A stretch of 64,000 nt of DNA from Hephaestia caeni (GCF_003550065.1 NZ_QXDC01000003.1:186001-250000), one strand, 5' to 3'; counted from the first letter of the stretch, positions 26,286 to 34,898 are shown. Numbers and translations: made by a program. The notes: a model not told the origin generated them from the sequence alone.

Positions 26286-27307
26286 GCGGGCTGCCCGCCC
26301 CCCGCCCCATCGCCGAATACGAGAGCGTCGATCGCGCGCGCTTCCTCGATGAGATCCGCCCGCTGGCGAAGCCCGCCGTGCTGCGCGGGCTCGGCGCGGG
26401 CTGGCCCGCGGTGGCGGCGGCGCGCGCCTCCGACGAGGCGGCGGTCGAGCATTTGCTGGGGTTCGGCCCGACGCGCGACATCACCGCGATCATCGGCGCG
26501 CCCGAGATCGGTGGGCGTTTCTTCTATCGCGACGACATGCGCGCGCTCAATTTCGCGCGCGGGCACGCGCCGCTCGGTGACGTGCTCGGCCGGTTGCTGC
26601 GCGACCGCGCCGATCCCGCACCGCACGCGATCGCGGTGCAATCCGAGGTGCTGCCCGAATTGTTGCCGGGGTTCGCCGAGGCCAACGCGATCGATCTGTT
26701 GCCGATGCCCGCGCCGCCGCGCGCGTGGATCGGCAACACGATCCGGGTGGCGCCGCATTACGACCTCAAGGAGAATATCGGCGTGGTCGTCGCCGGGCGG
26801 CGGCGCTTCACGCTGTTTCCGCCCGAGCAGATGGCGAACCTTTATCCCGGCCCGCTCGAACTGACGCCCGCGGGCACGCCGATCAGCATGGTCGACCTCG
26901 CCGCGCCCGATCTCGACCGCTATCCCGGCTTCGCGGACGCGATGGCGAGCGCCGAGACCGCGACGCTGGAGCCCGGCGACGCGATCTACATCCCCTTTCA
27001 CTGGTGGCACGGGGTCGATTCGCTCGATCGCTTCAACGTCTTCGTCAATTACTGGTGGAACGAGGCGCGCGGCGATCTGGGCAATCCCTATGACGCGCTG
27101 ATCTACGGCCTCTACGCGCTACGCCATTTGCCCGCCGACCAGCGCGCGGTGTGGCGCGACGTGTTCGATCGCTATGTCTTCGCGACCCACGGCGACCCGG
27201 TCGCGCATCTGCCCGACCATGCCAAGGGCGTGCTCGGCCCCGATCCCGACGCGACGCTGCTCGGCCGGATGCGCGCGACGATCAAGCAGCTTGCGGCTAG
27301 GTTGTAG
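26282..27307 (+). CDS. Cupin_8/JmjC-like putative 2-oxoglutarate Fe(II) oxygenase
   Basis: A 341-aa double-stranded beta-helix protein. The iron triad is apparent: H159-x-D161 in APHYDLKENIG and H243 in PFHWWHGVD; GRRRFTLFPPEQ (172-183) is the cofactor-side strand typical of cupin_8. It starts at GTG 26282, overlapping the halogenase stop, so three genes form one coupled operon. In sphingomonads, Caulobacter and Xanthomonas such proteins recur beside large TonB receptors and halogenases (established association, from memory). The family includes protein hydroxylases such as FIH. Modification of the receptor or of another envelope protein is a hypothesis only. A close paralogue lies at 43750-44781. 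Confidence 0.82.
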   Translation: MSGLPAPRPIAEYESVDRARFLDEIRPLAKPAVLRGLGAGWPAVAAARASDEAAVEHLLGFGPTRDITAIIGAPEIGGRFFYRDDMRALNFARGHAPLGDVLGRLLRDRADPAPHAIAVQSEVLPELLPGFAEANAIDLLPMPAPPRAWIGNTIRVAPHYDLKENIGVVVAGRRRFTLFPPEQMANLYPGPLELTPAGTPISMVDLAAPDLDRYPGFADAMASAETATLEPGDAIYIPFHWWHGVDSLDRFNVFVNYWWNEARGDLGNPYDALIYGLYALRHLPADQRAVWRDVFDRYVFATHGDPVAHLPDHAKGVLGPDPDATLLGRMRATIKQLAARL

Positions 27308-27374
27308 GACAAGAGCGGGCGTCCTGAACTTGTGTGGTAATTCTCCCTTTCGGGAACGTGATCACTCAACCATC

Positions 27375-27455
27375 CCTCGACCACCCCGGCGAAGGCCGGG
27401 GTCCAGTATCGGGCCGCTCGCAACTGGACCCCGGCCTTCGCCGGGGAGGTCGAGG
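27375..27455. repeat. REP-like palindrome, 33-nt arms
   Basis: The arms 27375-27407 and 27423-27455 pair with one mismatch; the inner 24 nt (starting CCCCGGCGAAGGCCGGGG) are perfect. It lies between the cupin_8 gene and the GH43 operator, where it could end the halogenase operon. It belongs to the GAAGGC/GCCTTC class seen again at 38851, 54531 and 59554. Confidence 0.8.
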
Positions 27456-27491
27456 GGGAGATAATCCCGCATAGCCATGCCGCTTTACTCG

Positions 27492-27505
27492 TGGTAGCGT
27501 TAGCA
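27492..27505 (+). promoter_or_regulatory. Xylan-box operator upstream of GH43
   Basis: TGGTAGCGTTAGCA, one core mismatch (GCGTTA for GCGCTA), ending 21 nt before the GH43 ATG. Confidence 0.65.
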
Positions 27506-27526
27506 CAAACATAGAGGGGAGCGGGG

Positions 27527-29218
27527 ATGCGCGGCGGATCGCCGATCTGGGGCGTGCTGGCGATAGCGCTGGGAGCGCTCACGCTGCCGGGCGCCGCGTC
27601 GGCGCCGCGCACCGCGACCTTCGCCTGGGTCGATTATACGGGCGACGACGCGCTGCCGCCGGGGGTGACGCAAGCGCCGGGCGATTATCGCAATCCGATC
27701 CTCGCCGGCTTCTATCCCGATCCCAGCATCACGCGCGCGGGCGACGCTTATTATCTGGTCAACTCGACCTTTTCCTATTTCCCCGGCCTGCCCGTCTTCA
27801 GGAGCACCGATCTGGTCCATTGGACCCAGATCGGCAATGCGATCGACCGGCCGGACATGGTCGATTTCGGCGCGCTGGGGGTGTCGCGCGGGCTCTATGC
27901 GCCGGCGATCTCGTATCGCGACGGCACCTTCTGGATCGTCAACACCTGCGTCGATTGCGGCGGCAATTTCGTGATCACCGCGACCGACCCCGCGGGGCCG
28001 TGGTCCGATCCCATATGGCTCAAAGAGGCGGCGGGCGGGATCGATCCGTCGCTGTTCTTCGACGACGACGGCAGCGCGTGGCTGGTCAATAACGACGTCC
28101 CCGCCGAGCCGCCGCGCTACGACGGGCACCGCGCGATCTGGCTGCAACGCTTCGATCCGGCGACCAAGCGGCTGGTGGGTGCGCGGCGGGTGATCGTCGA
28201 TGGCGGCGCCGATCCGGCGGCCGATCCGATCTGGATTGAAGGGCCGCACCTTTTCAAGAAAGACGGGCATTATTATCTGATCGCGGCCGAGGGCGGGACG
28301 GCGGAAAACCATTCCGAAGTGGTATTCCGTGCCGATGCGGTGACCGGGCCGTACGTGCCCTTCGTCGGCAACCCGATCCTGACCCAGCGCAATCTGCCCG
28401 CGACCCGCGCCTTCCCGATCACCTCGACGGGCCATGCCGGGTTCGTCGATACCGGCAAGGGCTGGTGGGCGACCTTTCTCGGCGTGCGGCCTTATGACGG
28501 GCGCAACTTCAACACCGGGCGCGAGACCTTTCTGCTGCCGGTGACGTGGGCCGACGGCTGGCCGCGGATCACCGCGCCGGGCGCGGCGGTGCCCTATGTC
28601 CATGCCCGGCCCGACTTACCCGTGGCAACCGCGCCCGCCCCCACCACGGGGCCGATGACGCGGCGCGAGCGATTCGATGGCCCCGCGCTGCCGCTCGACT
28701 GGATGATGCTGCGCAATCCGGCCGGGCATTGGTATCGGCTTGGCGACGGCGCGACTCTCGACGCGCGGGCGGTGGGGCTGGGCGACAGCGGCAATCCCTC
28801 GTTCCTCGCGCGCCGGCAGCAGCATCTGAACGCGAGCGTCACGACGCGGGTGCGGTTCGCGCCCGCACAGGACGGCGACCGCGCGGGGCTCGCCGCGTTC
28901 CAGAACGACGATTACTGGTTCTTCCTCGGGATCGAGCAAGTGGCGGGCAAGGCGATGATCCGGCTCGACCGCCGCGCCGGAGAGCGCAACCCGAAAGCGG
29001 GAACGATGGTGGCCGAGGCGCCGCTCGACGCCGCTGCCGGTGCGCCGATCGACCTTCGCATCACGGCACGCGGCGGGCGCTACGACTTCGCCTATGCGAC
29101 CAGGCCGGGCGTGTGGCGCGTGCTCGCGCGCGATGTGGACGGGACGATCCTGAGCACCGAGGTCGCGGGCGGATTCGTGGGGACGATGCTGGGGATTTAC
29201 GCTTATGCCGCCGATTAG
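27527..29218 (+). CDS. GH43 beta-xylosidase/alpha-L-arabinofuranosidase, secreted
   Basis: A 563-aa protein with signal peptide GGSPIWGVLAIALGALTLPGAASA. The five-bladed propeller carries the inverting triad: base D in GFYPDPSI (~66), the pKa modulator D in GGIDPSLFF (~171) and acid E in IWIEGPHLF (~242). The C-terminal ~190 residues, from RRERFDGPALPLDW, form the beta-sandwich (XynB_C2/concanavalin-like) domain typical of xylan-active GH43 enzymes. It probably removes xylose or arabinose from xylo-oligosaccharides; the split between these is not readable here. GAGGGGAGCGGGG precedes the ATG, and the xylan box lies just upstream. GH9 follows on the same strand across a palindromic repeat. Confidence 0.9.
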   Translation: MRGGSPIWGVLAIALGALTLPGAASAPRTATFAWVDYTGDDALPPGVTQAPGDYRNPILAGFYPDPSITRAGDAYYLVNSTFSYFPGLPVFRSTDLVHWTQIGNAIDRPDMVDFGALGVSRGLYAPAISYRDGTFWIVNTCVDCGGNFVITATDPAGPWSDPIWLKEAAGGIDPSLFFDDDGSAWLVNNDVPAEPPRYDGHRAIWLQRFDPATKRLVGARRVIVDGGADPAADPIWIEGPHLFKKDGHYYLIAAEGGTAENHSEVVFRADAVTGPYVPFVGNPILTQRNLPATRAFPITSTGHAGFVDTGKGWWATFLGVRPYDGRNFNTGRETFLLPVTWADGWPRITAPGAAVPYVHARPDLPVATAPAPTTGPMTRRERFDGPALPLDWMMLRNPAGHWYRLGDGATLDARAVGLGDSGNPSFLARRQQHLNASVTTRVRFAPAQDGDRAGLAAFQNDDYWFFLGIEQVAGKAMIRLDRRAGERNPKAGTMVAEAPLDAAAGAPIDLRITARGGRYDFAYATRPGVWRVLARDVDGTILSTEVAGGFVGTMLGIYAYAAD

Positions 29219-31190
29219 TTTTGGGGGAACGCTCATCGCCCGATCGTCATGCCGGACGTGTTCCGGCATCCGCCGTCCCGCAGATGCCGCGGCCGATTGG
29301 TTCGCGGCCCGGCGGACCCCGGAACACGTCCGGGGTGACGGAGCGAGTGCGCTGAAGGCACGCACGATCGGCGGGATCGCGTTTGCGGTCATGGTCGCCT
29401 TGGCCACGCCGGCATCGTCGGCGGCGCCCGCCCCCTCGGCGCCGATCCGGCTCAACCAGATCGGGCTGCTGCCTGACGGGCCCAAGCGCGCCTTGCTGCC
29501 CGATGCGGCGACGGCACCGCTGAGGTGGACGCTGGCCGATGCCAGGGGCGCGACGGTCGCGTCTGGCGAGACGATCGTGATCGGCGACGACGCGGCGTCG
29601 GGCGAGCATCTCCATCTGATCGATTTCGGTGGCTTCACGGGGCGCGGCGAAGGCTTTCGACTGCATGTCGGCGCGCGCGAGAGCCGCCCGTTCGCGGTTC
29701 AGCCCGGCCTCTACGCGCCGCTCAAGCACGCGGCGCTCAATTATTTCTACCAGTCGCGCGCAGGGACGCCGATCGAGGCGCGCTATGCGGGCGGCGATCG
29801 CTGGGCACGGCCGGCGGGGCATCCTCACGAGATCGTCACCTGCGTGGCCGGCACCGACGAACAGGGCAACCGGTGGCCCGGCTGCGCGAATAGCTACGAC
29901 GTCACCGGCGGCTGGTACGATGCCGGCGACCACGGCAAATATGTCGTCAACGGCGGGATCGCGCTGTGGACGCTGCTCGACCTTTATGAGCGGGGCCAGC
30001 GCTGGAAGGCGCCGCCCTTCGCCGATGGATCGGCGGCGCTGCCCGAGGCGGGGAACGGCACCAGCGACCTGCTCGACGAGGCGCGCTGGGAGATGAATTT
30101 CCTGCTCGCGATGCAGGCGCCCGCGGGAACCACGATGGCGGTCGTGCCCGACGTGGCGCGCGCGGCGAAGGGGCTTGCGCCGGTGCCGACCGACGTTTCA
30201 GGCATGGCGTTCCACAAGGTCGCCGACGAACATTGGACGGCGCTGCCGATGCCGCCGCAGGACGACCCCGAGCGCCGCGTGCTGTTCCCGCCGAGCACCG
30301 CGGCGACGCTCAACCTCGCCGCGACGGCGGCGCAATGCGCGCGGATCTGGCGCACGATCGATCCGGCCTTTTCGGCGCGCTGCCTCGATGCCGCCCAGCG
30401 CGCCTTCGCGGCGGCCGAGGCGCATCCCGACATCTACCCCGTCGCCGATTTCACCGGCAGCGGCGGTTATGGCGACGGGGCGCTCGCCGACGAATTCTAC
30501 TGGGCGGCAGCCGAATTGTTCGTCACCACCGGCGCGCCGCATTATCGCGCCGCGATCGAGGCGAGCCCGTTCTTCCGCGGCCCCCAAGCCGGCGAGTTCG
30601 GCTGGCCGACCACCGCGACGCTGGGCACGATCGCGCTCGCGACGCTGCCGAGCGCGCTGCCCGCGGCGGATCGCGTGCGGCTGGGCAAGGCCATCGTCGC
30701 CGCCGCCGACGGTTTCCTCAGCGACGAGGCGCGCGTCGGCTATCGGATTCCGTACGATCCGCCGGCCTATCCCTGGGGCTCAAACTCGAACCTGCTCAAC
30801 CGCGCGATCCTGCTCGCGCTCGCGGGCGATATCACCGGCAAGCCGGCCTATCGCGACGGCGTGATCGACGCGATGGATTATATCCTCGGCCGCAACCCGC
30901 TCGACCGTTCGTTCGTGTCGGGGTTCGGCGCGCGGCCGATGACGCAGCCGCACCACCGCTTCTGGGCGCACGCGGCCGACGCGGCGCTGCCCCCTCCCCC
31001 GCCCGGCGTGCTGTCGGGCGGCCCCAATTCGAGTTCGCGCCGGGCCGACGAGATCGGCGCCGCGATGGGGCCGTGCGCACCGCAGCGCTGCTGGGCCGAC
31101 GACTGGCGCGCGTTCTCGATGAACGAAGTCGCGATCAACTGGAACGCGCCGCTCGTCTGGGTGGCCGCGTGGCTGGACGCGCACGGGTGA
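29205..31190 (+). CDS. GH9 beta-glycanase (endoglucanase/exo-glucosidase type), secreted; start uncertain
   Basis: Inverting GH9 enzyme acting on beta-glucans. An N-terminal Ig-like CelD_N domain (APIRLNQIGLLPDGPKRAL onwards) precedes the (alpha/alpha)6 barrel: the catalytic-base region GWYDAGDHGKYV, the FVSGFGARPMTQPHHR histidine region, and the acid glutamate in AFSMNEVAINWNAPL near the end. The longest frame starts at ATG 29205 inside the GH43 end, but its first ~45 codons are translated palindromic repeat. A good signal peptide, KARTIGGIAFAVMVALATPA, begins only after the repeat; CTG 29352 (GGAG nine bases before) is the most plausible true start, and ATG 29391 is too short. It widens the island to cellulose or mixed-linkage glucan. 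Confidence 0.85.
   Translation: MPPISFGGTLIARSSCRTCSGIRRPADAAADWFAARRTPEHVRGDGASALKARTIGGIAFAVMVALATPASSAAPAPSAPIRLNQIGLLPDGPKRALLPDAATAPLRWTLADARGATVASGETIVIGDDAASGEHLHLIDFGGFTGRGEGFRLHVGARESRPFAVQPGLYAPLKHAALNYFYQSRAGTPIEARYAGGDRWARPAGHPHEIVTCVAGTDEQGNRWPGCANSYDVTGGWYDAGDHGKYVVNGGIALWTLLDLYERGQRWKAPPFADGSAALPEAGNGTSDLLDEARWEMNFLLAMQAPAGTTMAVVPDVARAAKGLAPVPTDVSGMAFHKVADEHWTALPMPPQDDPERRVLFPPSTAATLNLAATAAQCARIWRTIDPAFSARCLDAAQRAFAAAEAHPDIYPVADFTGSGGYGDGALADEFYWAAAELFVTTGAPHYRAAIEASPFFRGPQAGEFGWPTTATLGTIALATLPSALPAADRVRLGKAIVAAADGFLSDEARVGYRIPYDPPAYPWGSNSNLLNRAILLALAGDITGKPAYRDGVIDAMDYILGRNPLDRSFVSGFGARPMTQPHHRFWAHAADAALPPPPPGVLSGGPNSSSRRADEIGAAMGPCAPQRCWADDWRAFSMNEVAINWNAPLVWVAAWLDAHG
29246..29339. 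repeat. REP-like palindrome between GH43 and GH9
   Basis: GTCATGCCGGACGTGTTCCG... (29246-29271) and its near complement (29314-29339) enclose ~42 nt. The same GTCATGCCGGAC-type unit is found inside dnaE2 at 55435-55520. Confidence 0.75.
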
Positions 31191-31238
31191 TTGCCTTGGT
31201 GCCACACGTGACGCTAGATGCGGCGGACAGGAGAGGCC

Positions 31239-32294
31239 GTGCCCAAATCGAGCCGTAGAAGCCGGGGAACGGCAACGATCCTCGACGTGGCGAGCGTCGC
31301 GGGGGTCTCGTCGATGACGGTGTCGCGCGTCGTCAACGGCGCGCCCAATGTGCGCGACAGCACGCGCCGCCGCGTGCTCGAGGCGATCGAGCAGCTCAAT
31401 TATTCGCCCAACACCGCCGCGCGCTCGCTCGCCGCGGGATCGGCGACGCATATCGGGCTGTTCTACGCCAACCCATCGGACGCCTATCTGACGCAGTTCC
31501 TCGTCGGCGCGCTCGACGGCGCACGCCGCGCCGGCTGCCATCTCGTCATCGAGGTGTGCGAGGGCGAGACCGCCGAGGCGCAGGCCGAGGCAACGCGGCG
31601 CTTCGCCAACACCCGCGTCGAAGGCGTCATCCTGCCGCCGCCGGTGTCCGAATTCGAGCCCGTCCATGCCGAACTCGCCGCCGCGGGCATCCCGGTGGTG
31701 TCGGTCGCGCGTGGGCTCGCGCCCGCCGACGCGCTCAACGTGCGGATCGACGATTACGAAGCGGCGAAGACGATCACGCGCCATCTGATCGGGCTCGGCC
31801 ACCGCGACATCGGCCATATCCGGGGGCATCCGGGACATATGGCGAGCGCCGAGCGGCACCGCGGCTTCAACGACGCGCTGGCCGAAGCGGGGCTGGATCC
31901 CGACGCGGCACCGGTGGAACAAGGCTATTTCAGCTACAAATCGGGGCTGGTGGCCGCCCAGCGGCTGATCACGCGGCCGCGCCGCCCCACCGCGATCTTC
32001 GCCGCCAACGACGACATGGCCGCCGCCACGGTTTCGGTCGCGCACCGCAGCGGGCTCGAGGTGCCGCGCAACATCAGCATCACCGGTTTCGACGACACCG
32101 CGCTCGCGACCTCGATCTGGCCCGAACTGACGACGATCCGCCAGCCGATCGCGGCGATGGCCGAAGCGGCGCTCGACCTGCTGCTCGCGCATCTCGGCGC
32201 GGGGCGGGGAAAATCCCATGCGCGCGAACGGGTGCTCGATTTCGAATTCGTGATCCGCGATTCGGCGGGGCCGCCGCACCGCGACAACGCCTGA
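31239..32294 (+). CDS. LacI-family transcriptional regulator, paralogue of the one at 8074
   Basis: A 351-aa repressor. The HTH is TILDVASVAGVSSMTVSRVV with hinge helix PNTAARSLA; the effector domain has GLGHRDIGHIRG and FAANDDMAAAT. It is paralogous to the 8074-9153 protein over its full length (for example GLFYANPSDAYLTQFLVG against GLLYSNPSAAYLSEFLVG), and the recognition helix MTVSRV is the same. I start at GTG 31239 because AGGAG lies five bases before it; an in-frame ATG at 31218 lacks a ribosome site. It is placed between GH9 and the symporter, whose promoter carries a perfect box. It likely responds to a sugar of the xylan programme; the ligand is unknown. Confidence 0.85.
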   Translation: MPKSSRRSRGTATILDVASVAGVSSMTVSRVVNGAPNVRDSTRRRVLEAIEQLNYSPNTAARSLAAGSATHIGLFYANPSDAYLTQFLVGALDGARRAGCHLVIEVCEGETAEAQAEATRRFANTRVEGVILPPPVSEFEPVHAELAAAGIPVVSVARGLAPADALNVRIDDYEAAKTITRHLIGLGHRDIGHIRGHPGHMASAERHRGFNDALAEAGLDPDAAPVEQGYFSYKSGLVAAQRLITRPRRPTAIFAANDDMAAATVSVAHRSGLEVPRNISITGFDDTALATSIWPELTTIRQPIAAMAEAALDLLLAHLGAGRGKSHARERVLDFEFVIRDSAGPPHRDNA

Positions 32295-32306
32295 CGGGGA
32301 GCCCCC

Positions 32307-32322
32307 TAGGGTCCGGACCCTA
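32307..32322. promoter_or_regulatory. 16-nt perfect palindrome after lacI
   Basis: TAGGGTCCGGACCCTA is fully self-complementary. It follows the lacI stop by 12 nt and is followed by AGAAAAAG rather than Ts, so it is either a weak terminator stem or a protein site. Confidence 0.35.
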
Positions 32323-32344
32323 AGAAAAAGCTCGCGCAATACGC

Positions 32345-32358
32345 TGCTAGCGCTAACA
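32345..32358 (+). promoter_or_regulatory. Xylan-box operator upstream of the sugar symporter
   Basis: TGCTAGCGCTAACA, a full match to TGNTAGCGCTANCA, 48 nt before the start codon. Confidence 0.78.
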
Positions 32359-32406
32359 TAGCGGTTCATCCGATCGACGAGAATCGGGCGGCAAGGAGAG
32401 ACGGGG

Positions 32407-33816
32407 ATGACTGAGGGGACCGACGAACGGGTCAACAAGGGCCTGATCGCGCTGATCGTGGCGGTCGCGACGATCGGCGGCTTCATGTTCGGATACGATT
32501 CGGGCGTGATCAACGGCACGCAGGACGGGTTGCGCCAGGCGTTCGGGCTCGACGATGTCGGGCTGGGGATATCGGTCGCGGCGCTGCTGCCGGGCTGCGC
32601 GGTCGGTGCGTTCGCCGCCGGGCGGCTCGCCGACGCGATCGGCCGCCGCGCGGTGATGATGCTCTCCGCGCTCGTCTTCATCCTGAGCGCGCTGCTCGCG
32701 GGCGCCGCGCCATCGGATGTGATCTTCATCTTCGCGCGCTTCTTCGCCGGGCTGGCGGTGGGCGCGGCGAGCGTGCTCGCGCCGGTCTATATCAGCGAGG
32801 TGACCCCGGCATCGATCCGCGGGCGGCTGTCGAGCGTCCAGCAGGTGATGATCATCGCCGGGCTGACCGGCGCGTTCCTCGTCAATTACTGGCTGGCGCA
32901 CAATGCCGGGCATTCGACCGAAATCTTCTGGCTCGGCTATCCGGCGTGGCGCTGGATGTTCTGGGCACAGGTGATCCCGGCCGGACTGTATCTCATCCTG
33001 CTGCTGCTGATCCCGGACAGCCCGCGCTACCTCGTCATGAAGGGCCGCGATGCCGACGCCGAGAGCGTGCTGTCGCGCATCCTCGGCGCCGGCGCGGGCG
33101 TGCGCAAGGTCGGCGAGATCCGCGCCTCGCTCGCTGCCGACCACCACCGCCCCCGCCTCGCCGACTTGCGCGACAAGGCGACCGGCAAGGTACGCAAGAT
33201 CGTGTGGGCGGGAATCGGCCTCGCGGTGTTCCAGCAGCTCGTCGGCATCAACATCGTCTTCTATTACGGATCGGTGCTGTGGCAGTCGGTGGGGTTCAGC
33301 GAGAACGACGCGCTGCTGATCAACATCCTGTCGGGATCGCTTTCGATCCTCGCGTGCCTGTTCACGATTTTCACGATCGACCGGATCGGGCGCAAGCCGC
33401 TGCTGCTCGTCGGATCGGCGGGGATGGCGGTGACGCTGGCGATCGTCGCCTTCTGCTTTTCGACCGGAACGCTGGTCGACGGTTCGCTCCAGCTTTCGGA
33501 CCAGTACGGGCTGATCGCGCTGATCGCGGCCAACGCCTATGTGATCTTCTTCAACGCAAGCTGGGGCCCGGTGATGTGGGTGATGCTCGGCGAGATGTTC
33601 CCGAACCAGATTCGCGGCTCGGGGCTCGCCGTATCGGGGTTCGCGCAATGGGTCGCCAATTTCGGGATCAGCGTGAGCTTCCCGTGGATGGCGGCGAATA
33701 TCGGGCTGCCGGTGACCTATGGCTTCTATGCCGCGGCGGCGTTCATCTCGTTCTTCTTCGTGCGCGCGATGGTCCACGAGACGCGCGGGCGCGAACTCGA
33801 AGAGATGGAAGGCTGA
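32407..33816 (+). CDS. xylE: MFS sugar/H+ symporter (xylose transporter XylE-like)
   Basis: Inner-membrane sugar porter of 469 aa with 12 predicted segments. Family signatures are GFMFGYDSGVING in TM1, GRLADAIGRR between TM2 and TM3, RFFAGLAVGAASVLAPVYIS (~110-129), PDSPRYL after TM6, FQQLVGINIVFYYG in TM7 (~277-290; the QQLxGIN sugar-binding motif), DRIGRKPLL and the final HETRGRELEEME. A xylan box and GGAGAGACGGGG ribosome site precede it. Xylose as cargo is inferred from the operator and cluster; glucose or other sugars are possible. It is the last gene of the island and is followed by a strong hairpin. Confidence 0.88.
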   Translation: MTEGTDERVNKGLIALIVAVATIGGFMFGYDSGVINGTQDGLRQAFGLDDVGLGISVAALLPGCAVGAFAAGRLADAIGRRAVMMLSALVFILSALLAGAAPSDVIFIFARFFAGLAVGAASVLAPVYISEVTPASIRGRLSSVQQVMIIAGLTGAFLVNYWLAHNAGHSTEIFWLGYPAWRWMFWAQVIPAGLYLILLLLIPDSPRYLVMKGRDADAESVLSRILGAGAGVRKVGEIRASLAADHHRPRLADLRDKATGKVRKIVWAGIGLAVFQQLVGINIVFYYGSVLWQSVGFSENDALLINILSGSLSILACLFTIFTIDRIGRKPLLLVGSAGMAVTLAIVAFCFSTGTLVDGSLQLSDQYGLIALIAANAYVIFFNASWGPVMWVMLGEMFPNQIRGSGLAVSGFAQWVANFGISVSFPWMAANIGLPVTYGFYAAAAFISFFFVRAMVHETRGRELEEMEG

Positions 33817-33823
33817 TCGACCG

Positions 33824-33855
33824 GCCCCGCGCCCACCATCGGATGGGTGCGGGGC
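33824..33855. terminator. Hairpin between convergent xylE and ada
   Basis: GCCCCGC (33824-33830) pairs with GCGGGGC (33849-33855), extended by a CCCA/TGGG inner stem. It serves as a terminator for convergent genes, without a strong T-run. Confidence 0.55.
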
Positions 33856-33863
33856 TCGTTGCG

Positions 33864-34898
33864 CTATTCGACCCCCTCGCGCTTCCTGAGCGCGATCTTG
33901 CGGTCCACGCCGTAAGCATAGCCGCCCATGCTGCCGTCGGCGCGTTGCGCACGGTGGCAGGGGATGACGACGGCAACGTTGTTGGCCCCGCACGCCGTTC
34001 CCGCCGCGCGCACCGCACGCGGGTTGCCGGCGGCGGCGGCAAGCTCGCTATAGGTGCGCGTCTCGCCCGCAGGGATCGCGCGCAGTGCCTGCCACACCGC
34101 CTCCTGGAACGCGGTGCCCTGGACGTCGAGCGGCAATTGCTGATCGCGCTCGGGCGATTCGACGCTGGCGACGACGCGCGCGGCAAGCTCGGCGAGCGCG
34201 GCGCCGCCGGCCGTGATCTCGGCCTTGGGAAAGCGCGCGCGCAGCGCCGCCGCGTCCTCGTCGAACGACACGCGGCACAGCCCCTTGTCGGTCGCCGCGA
34301 CGAGCAGCGGGCCGAGGCTGGTCTCCGCGACCGTCCAGCGGATCGTCACCCCCGCGCCGCCGCGCTTCCACGCGCTCGGCGTCATCCCCAGCCGCCGCGC
34401 GCCGCTGTCGTAGAAGCGGCTCGGCGCCGAATAGCCGGCTTCGTAGATCGCTTCGGTCACACTCGTATCCTCCTTCAAGGCATCGGCCGCGGCACGGGCG
34501 CGCAGGCCGCGCGCATAGGCGGCGGGCGTCACGCCGGTCGCGCGCTTGAACAGGCGGTGGAAATGGTGCGGCGCATAGCCGACGTGCGCGGCGAGATCGT
34601 CGAGCGCGATCGCTTCCTCGGCGGCCTCGATCAGCGCGATCGCGCGCGCGACGGCGATTCGATCGCGCCCGACCTCGTCGGGCTTGCAGCGCAGGCAGGC
34701 GCGAAACCCCGCCGCGCGCGCTTCGGCCGGATCGGCATAGAAAGCGACATTCTCGCGACGCGGATGGCGCGCGGGGCAGCTCGGCTTGCAATAGATGCCG
34801 GTGGTTCTGACCGCGACAACGAAGCGACCATCGGCGTTGCGATCACGCATCGAAAAGGCGGCCCAGGCGGCGTTGGTGTCGATGTCGGTTTGTGTCAT
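33864..34898 (-). CDS. ada: Bifunctional DNA methyl-phosphotriester/O6-methylguanine repair protein and AraC-type regulator (Ada)
   Basis: A 344-aa multidomain protein. The N-terminal zinc/phosphotriester domain has the four cysteines C37, C41, C68 and C71 (GIYCKPSCPARH and FRACLRCKP). An AraC-type HTH follows (HVGYAPHHFHRLFKRATGVT, ~104-123), then a methyltransferase domain whose acceptor cysteine is in VIPCHRAQ. It transfers methyl groups from damaged DNA to itself, and methylated Ada activates its own regulon. The start is ATG 34898; the longer frame extends through a repeat. It is convergent with xylE and divergent from the PAP2 gene, with a GC-rich hairpin in the shared upstream region. 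Confidence 0.93.
   Translation of the reverse strand: MTQTDIDTNAAWAAFSMRDRNADGRFVVAVRTTGIYCKPSCPARHPRRENVAFYADPAEARAAGFRACLRCKPDEVGRDRIAVARAIALIEAAEEAIALDDLAAHVGYAPHHFHRLFKRATGVTPAAYARGLRARAAADALKEDTSVTEAIYEAGYSAPSRFYDSGARRLGMTPSAWKRGGAGVTIRWTVAETSLGPLLVAATDKGLCRVSFDEDAAALRARFPKAEITAGGAALAELAARVVASVESPERDQQLPLDVQGTAFQEAVWQALRAIPAGETRTYSELAAAAGNPRAVRAAGTACGANNVAVVIPCHRAQRADGSMGGYAYGVDRKIALRKREGVE

Noticed and set aside
23140..27307. Halogenase cluster as a classical natural-product pathway
   Set aside because: No NRPS, PKS, tryptophan oxidase or other biosynthetic genes are nearby; the setting is sugar uptake.
27560..27575. GATAGCGCTGGG inside the GH43 signal peptide
   Set aside because: Only the left half and centre match; a far better site lies at 27492.
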